A program made the translations under genes and the position numbers. 64,000 nucleotides of DNA from Spisula solida (taxonomy: Eukaryota; Mollusca; Bivalvia; Venerida; Mactridae), in contig OX365960.1 of the NCBI GenBank assembly GCA_947247005.1, positions 20,336,533 to 20,400,532 on the forward strand. The letters are read 5' to 3'. Of this stretch, positions 60,312 through 64,000 are shown piece after piece; positions within the stretch are counted from its first letter, which is position 1; each line of letters begins with the position of its first letter. The notes beneath the pieces were generated by a model. The model was not told where the DNA came from, searched no databases, and saw only the letters and a list, made by a program, of their open reading frames with translations.

Positions 60312-60390
60312 ACTGACAACTGGCGTAACACCCAGACGGAACTCAGGTGTTGGGTATCCTGAGTTCCGTCTGAGCGTTATGCCAGTGTTC
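60312..60390. repeat. Conserved hairpin (unit 4, best preserved)
   Basis: CTGGCGTAAC..CCAGACGGAACTCAGG pairs with CCTGAGTTCCGTCTGAGCGTTATGCCAG around the loop TGTTGGGTAT, a stem of about 28 bp. Confidence 0.7.
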
Positions 60391-60825
60391 AATTCCGCAA
60401 TAGCCATATGGAAACAGTACACTTCTCTAACGGAACTGATAAGCGATGTATCGGTATTACTACCATGGAGTAGCCTGTTTTGTGGCTTGTCTGGTTCTGT
60501 TTCTGACGGGGTGACAGAAATACGGCATATTTACGACGGAAACAACTTACCCATTATCAATGTTTGTCCTAACTGGTCGGTATCTTCTAAGCGGAAATTC
60601 ATATTCTATCTCTAAGCTTATCCTCAACTCAAAATCGTAAAAGTTGGGTCTTACTTGTATGATAGTTTATGTACTTATTGACGTATGTTTGATCAGTGAG
60701 ATATTATAACGTTTAGATACCATCATAAGCAACAAACATCTACATGTATGCCATGTATTCTCCAAAACTGTTCCAAAATGGTATATATACTATAAGCAGA
60801 TATTGGAACATTATACTATGTAGTT

Positions 60826-61076
60826 ATACCCCCGCACAACGAGTTGTAAGGGGGTATACTGGAATCAGATTGTCTGTCAGTCAGTCTGTCTGTCTGTAGA
60901 CGCATTCTTGTGGACGCAACCCTTCCTACAGGATTTCGCTCAAACTTTCACAGATGAAAAACCTCAACATATAGATGTGCATGAAGAAAGGAATATGCGC
61001 GCTGCGATGCAATTTGGCAGAATTATGGCCCTTTGCCGGCGGGAGTATATTAGTCTGCCGAATGGCGACAGCTCTA
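60826..61076 (+). mobile_element. ATACCCCCGC element in unit 4
   Basis: It begins ATACCCCCGCACAACGAGTT, partly palindromic with GTTGTAAGGGGGTAT. A GTCT/GTCA run (60883-60898) follows. Near the right end is GCGGGAGTAT, the inverse of the terminus with one mismatch. Absent from units 1-3. Similar elements starting TATACCCCCGC are, from memory, widespread in marine invertebrates. The 70-codon frame at 60908-61120 is incidental. Confidence 0.7.
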
Positions 61077-61124
61077 GTTTGACCAGTAATTTGAAGCTTA
61101 CCACGTACAACCATCATTAACGCT

Positions 61125-61268
61125 TCATCTTCTTTGAGCCCGCAAACATTTAACCAAAGATACTTTATTTAGATTTAGATTGCGTTTATCTAATAAAACA
61201 TTATCTACAGCTTGGTAGTTGTAGGTTTTCTTCACATTAACTAAGAACGAAGTTTCCGTCTCAATCAT
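61125..61268 (-). CDS. 47-codon ORF conserved between repeat units
   Basis: The minus frame starts MIETETSFLVNVKKTYNYQA and ends NKVSLVKCLRAQRR with TGA. It is preceded by an acceptor-like CTAAGATTCACAG. Unit 1 (plus strand, about 33815-33915) keeps the same frame, the YN.QA / VLLDKR / NKVSLVKCLRAQRR text and the same stop. Units 2 and 3 have lost parts. Possibly the relic of an exon in the ancestral unit. Function unknown. Confidence 0.3.
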   Translation of the reverse strand: MIETETSFLVNVKKTYNYQAVDNVLLDKRNLNLNKVSLVKCLRAQRR

Positions 61269-61734
61269 CTGTGAATCTTAGAGACGGTACCTAATTTATA
61301 CGATGTACAATGAAAATGGATCATCAACCTCAAAGTCCGCAGTGTGTCATTTATTCCGGGATGAGTTTATTTGCTTGCTTGAAATATCTATTGTTTGGGA
61401 TATCGATGGTTTGTTCTATGTTTGCCTCTTGCTAAACGCTGCCGTCGTTTATATGTGGCTTTGGGTTGTTTGTGCGATATAATATTTATATGTACGAAAA
61501 CAAGTATACTATATATACATGTATATACTTTCATGTTGTAAAGTCAATATAAATAATCTAATGTAATTATATGCGGTCTTAGAGACGAAGCCTTTGTTTA
61601 TAGAACATCTATATGTATATAATAAGTATGCCCATCTGGACAAATTACAACAAAAATATGTCATTCGTCATTTGCAATCTGTGTCGCATTAGTACGTGAC
61701 TTAATCAGTAAATAAAAATACAAAGTAATATTAA

Positions 61735-61930
61735 GTCGGACAGGGAATGCCGCACTCAACTTACCAAGCCGGTCACAGAAAACATATTTACGACACAATG
61801 CCTAACACACAACTGAACGAGGAAATTATCTATCTAAGTCTCAGCTGTCAAAAAGCTGAATGAACTAGTTTCAACAGTCAAAACGTCGAATGCCCAAGCT
61901 GAATGATTGTGTCGCTTATTAATACGTATT
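61735..61930 (+). repeat. Interspersed repeat R in unit 4
   Basis: TCGGACAGGGAATGCCGCAC then TCAACTTACCAAGCCGGTCA and AAAAAGCTGAATGAACTAGT. Shorter than the 56300 copy. Confidence 0.6.
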
Positions 61931-62470
61931 AATACATAGATAGTTTCAGCTGCAATTTAATCACGATGGGTCAAAACCCGTATGCGTTAGCAAATGCGAT
62001 AACATTGCGGATAAAATATTTTTTCAGATGAGCATAGCATATTCAAAACACAGTATAATCGTCATTCATGCTTTTTAATTAAATTCGACTGTCAGAACTC
62101 CTTCTTTTGTGAAGTTAGTCGATGCAATAATGAACATTTTTTTCTGTAATGATAAAACGTCAACATTTGATACGTCAATAATTTAACAACATGCCAGTTA
62201 AAACCAAACTTGTAAAATTGTCAATAAACACCTTTTTTATACGCCCTTAATATTCATGAGATAATTATTCAAAAGCATTATCAAGATTTTGCACAAAATC
62301 AAAACCCAATCTCTATAATGACCAAGAAATTTCAATTTGTCTGGTTAATACTACATTTAAACCAACCTCTAACGATCCTCCGATATTTATTTGAAATAAA
62401 ATAACAACAAGCAATTCTAAGCGGAACTATTAACAAACTTACCGGATGTAGACGTACAGAAGTAGCATTG
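61931..62470. other. Non-coding sequence replacing unit-4 homology
   Basis: No similarity to units 1-3 was seen and no gene recognised. Confidence 0.4.
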
Positions 62471-63527
62471 TATGTCCTTTAAGTAGAGACCTACCATTTC
62501 CGTAATACAAACTTTTAGATCAATGCTAGGAATAATGTGTCGATATGGTAGGGTTTTATTCGTACTAAGAAGTTTCTTTAAGGTAGTTGACCTTTGTACT
62601 TCTCAATTGGAACAAGCTTGTGAAAAAGGATGGTTTCATCATGTAGTTTACTAGTATTGAATATGATGTCAGACAATGTCATTGTTGGATGATTGTTCAA
62701 AACGGCATGAACATGAAGGGAATTTAGATATTAGTGGATGGACAATGTCGCAACTAAAGGTGTATCAAGTAAGCCAACACTAAAGCATTTAAACATGTAT
62801 TTAATGGTACCTTGGATAATGAACAATATTATTTACATAATTCGTTCGTGCCTCATACATTGGAATAAAGTTTCCTGATTAACATGGCGTCTGGGAACAC
62901 AATACTGATCAGGCTGACCGACACTTGGCATAATAACACCAATCAAACGAACACACAACGTCAGCTGTTTAATGGAACGAACGTGTAGTTTGATAATACT
63001 TACTTAAAGGTAAAAATGATGTTCTAACCAATCAGTCACAAAAAATCACCAGGATTGTTATACGGGAAACCCGAAGGAAATATGTAAAGACGTACTAGAG
63101 AAAGGGAAAGAACTAGGTTTCAAGACATAAGCAACAACAACCACAGCATGATATAGCACAAATAGGATATTATGGTACAATATATACCAACTTTACTTAT
63201 GTTAGTACACGTTGTATTCTTACACTTCACGTTTAGATGCTACTAGTAACTGCTTTGCTAAAAGTGACAACTTCAAATTGCATGCCGTTTGGAACGTCAA
63301 TTATCTGATTACAAGTATGGACTCCACATTAACTAGAAAGGAAATCAGATAAATACGACACAAATCGCATTAAATACAAAGTAATTTAGTACCATATTGA
63401 CTTTGTGAATCATTTTTAAGAAACTTTCGTTGAGTACATTAAAAACTGATCTCGGTGGAAGGAGGTTATAGCAAGACAAATGTGAGCATAGGCTTAAAAA
63501 GCGAGAAATGCGGGTGTATAGATTAGT

Positions 63528-64000
63528 ACTTTGTAAGCGGTGAACGACCAGCATGATCATGCATGGCATTGTGTGACAATTTACATCACTAACATACTGT
63601 AAACACTGTATATGTCAATTTAGTACTTCGTACTTGGCGAACGACCTGTATGAGCATGCATACGAGGGTACTTCGTTAACTTCTAGAACAAGCCTCCTAA
63701 ATCAAAACCAAACGGTCTTTCTTGGAATTTTAAAAGTCAATATAAGACTATGCGCGTGGTGTTATGCGTTGTATATGTTACCGTTGGATTCCTAATGTCC
63801 AATAACTGGTAATATTGTAATTCTAGAGGATAGCTTTGGGCCCGGAGTTTCGACAAACATATTCACATAGCTTTTAATTCAATACACACCAGGAAATAAT
63901 AACAATATAACATTACTTATTTTATTATAAATCATTTTAGATGACATTGTGTAATAATTTACATCACTAACATACTGTATACCCTGTACACCTCAAGAGT
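63528..64000 (+). repeat. Local duplications at the end of unit 4
   Basis: GTACTTTGTAAGCGGTGAACGACC (63528 on) recurs diverged as GTACTTCGTACTTGGCGAACGACC (63623 on). CATTGTGTGACAATTTACATCACTAACATACTG at 63566 recurs at about 63943 (GACATTGTGTAATAATTT...). The window ends inside the second copy. Confidence 0.6.

Larger units (their letters stand above)
57095..63640 (+). repeat. Repeat unit 4 (rearranged copy)
   Basis: It starts CCCTAGTAACCAAGCCAATG. It is collinear with unit 2 but lacks about 1.2 kb (the equivalent of 38430-39640) and has about 0.75 kb around 61700-62460 replaced by repeat R and unrelated sequence. Homology resumes at TCCGTAATACAAACTTT (about 62500, matching 42386) and runs to about 63610 (matching 43545). 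It is the most heavily invaded copy. Confidence 0.8.

Overview
The window looks like intergenic, repeat-packed DNA from a metazoan, most likely a marine mollusc such as a bivalve. This is an inference. The DNA is AT-rich, has no operons, and contains tRNA-derived SINEs, palindromic MITEs with TTTTCGCGGG / ATTAATTTTCGCG ends, jockey/CR1-like LINE fragments, a non-autonomous LTR element and many minisatellites. I recognise no intact conserved protein-coding gene. Most long open frames are low-complexity or repeat artefacts.

Region 1 (1-17.8 kb) holds dispersed small elements and tandem arrays: a 241-bp foldback MITE, several SINEs, a 440-bp palindrome, a repeat family rich in the palindrome CGTACG (three loci), nested foldbacks, a CGAA/CGGA microsatellite, an 18-bp, a 43-bp and a 26-bp minisatellite, and a mariner-like MITE. 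The 43-bp array sits inside a second copy of the first MITE.

Region 2 (18.1-24.5 kb) is the most informative. A complete LTR retroelement (18096-22037) has LTRs differing by one base, a 5-bp target duplication, a primer-binding-like site and a polypurine tract, but no recognisable gag or pol. Next to it a minus-strand open frame is interrupted by a 793-bp terminal-inverted-repeat element with a 5-bp target duplication. The frame stays open and in phase if the element is removed.

Region 3 (24.2-31 kb) holds two decayed LINE 3' ends, another mariner-like MITE, a G-rich tandem repeat and two SINEs in opposite orientation.

Region 4 (31-64 kb) is dominated by four copies of one 5-7 kb low-coding unit: unit 1 inverted (31013-37150), unit 2 (37540-44573), unit 3 (51440-56290) and unit 4 (57095 to about 63640). 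Units 1 and 2 form a palindrome with arms of about 6 kb around a 1.4-kb spacer. Each copy carries private insertions: MITEs with 3-bp target duplications, a polyadenylated retrocopy with a 12-bp duplication, a LINE 3' end and foldbacks. The sister copies supply the empty sites. Between units 2 and 3 lie a MITE-split 90-bp tandem array and a minus-strand set of exon-like open frames (49730-50613), the best candidate for part of a host gene, product unidentified.

No defence system, operon or other multi-gene system is evident.
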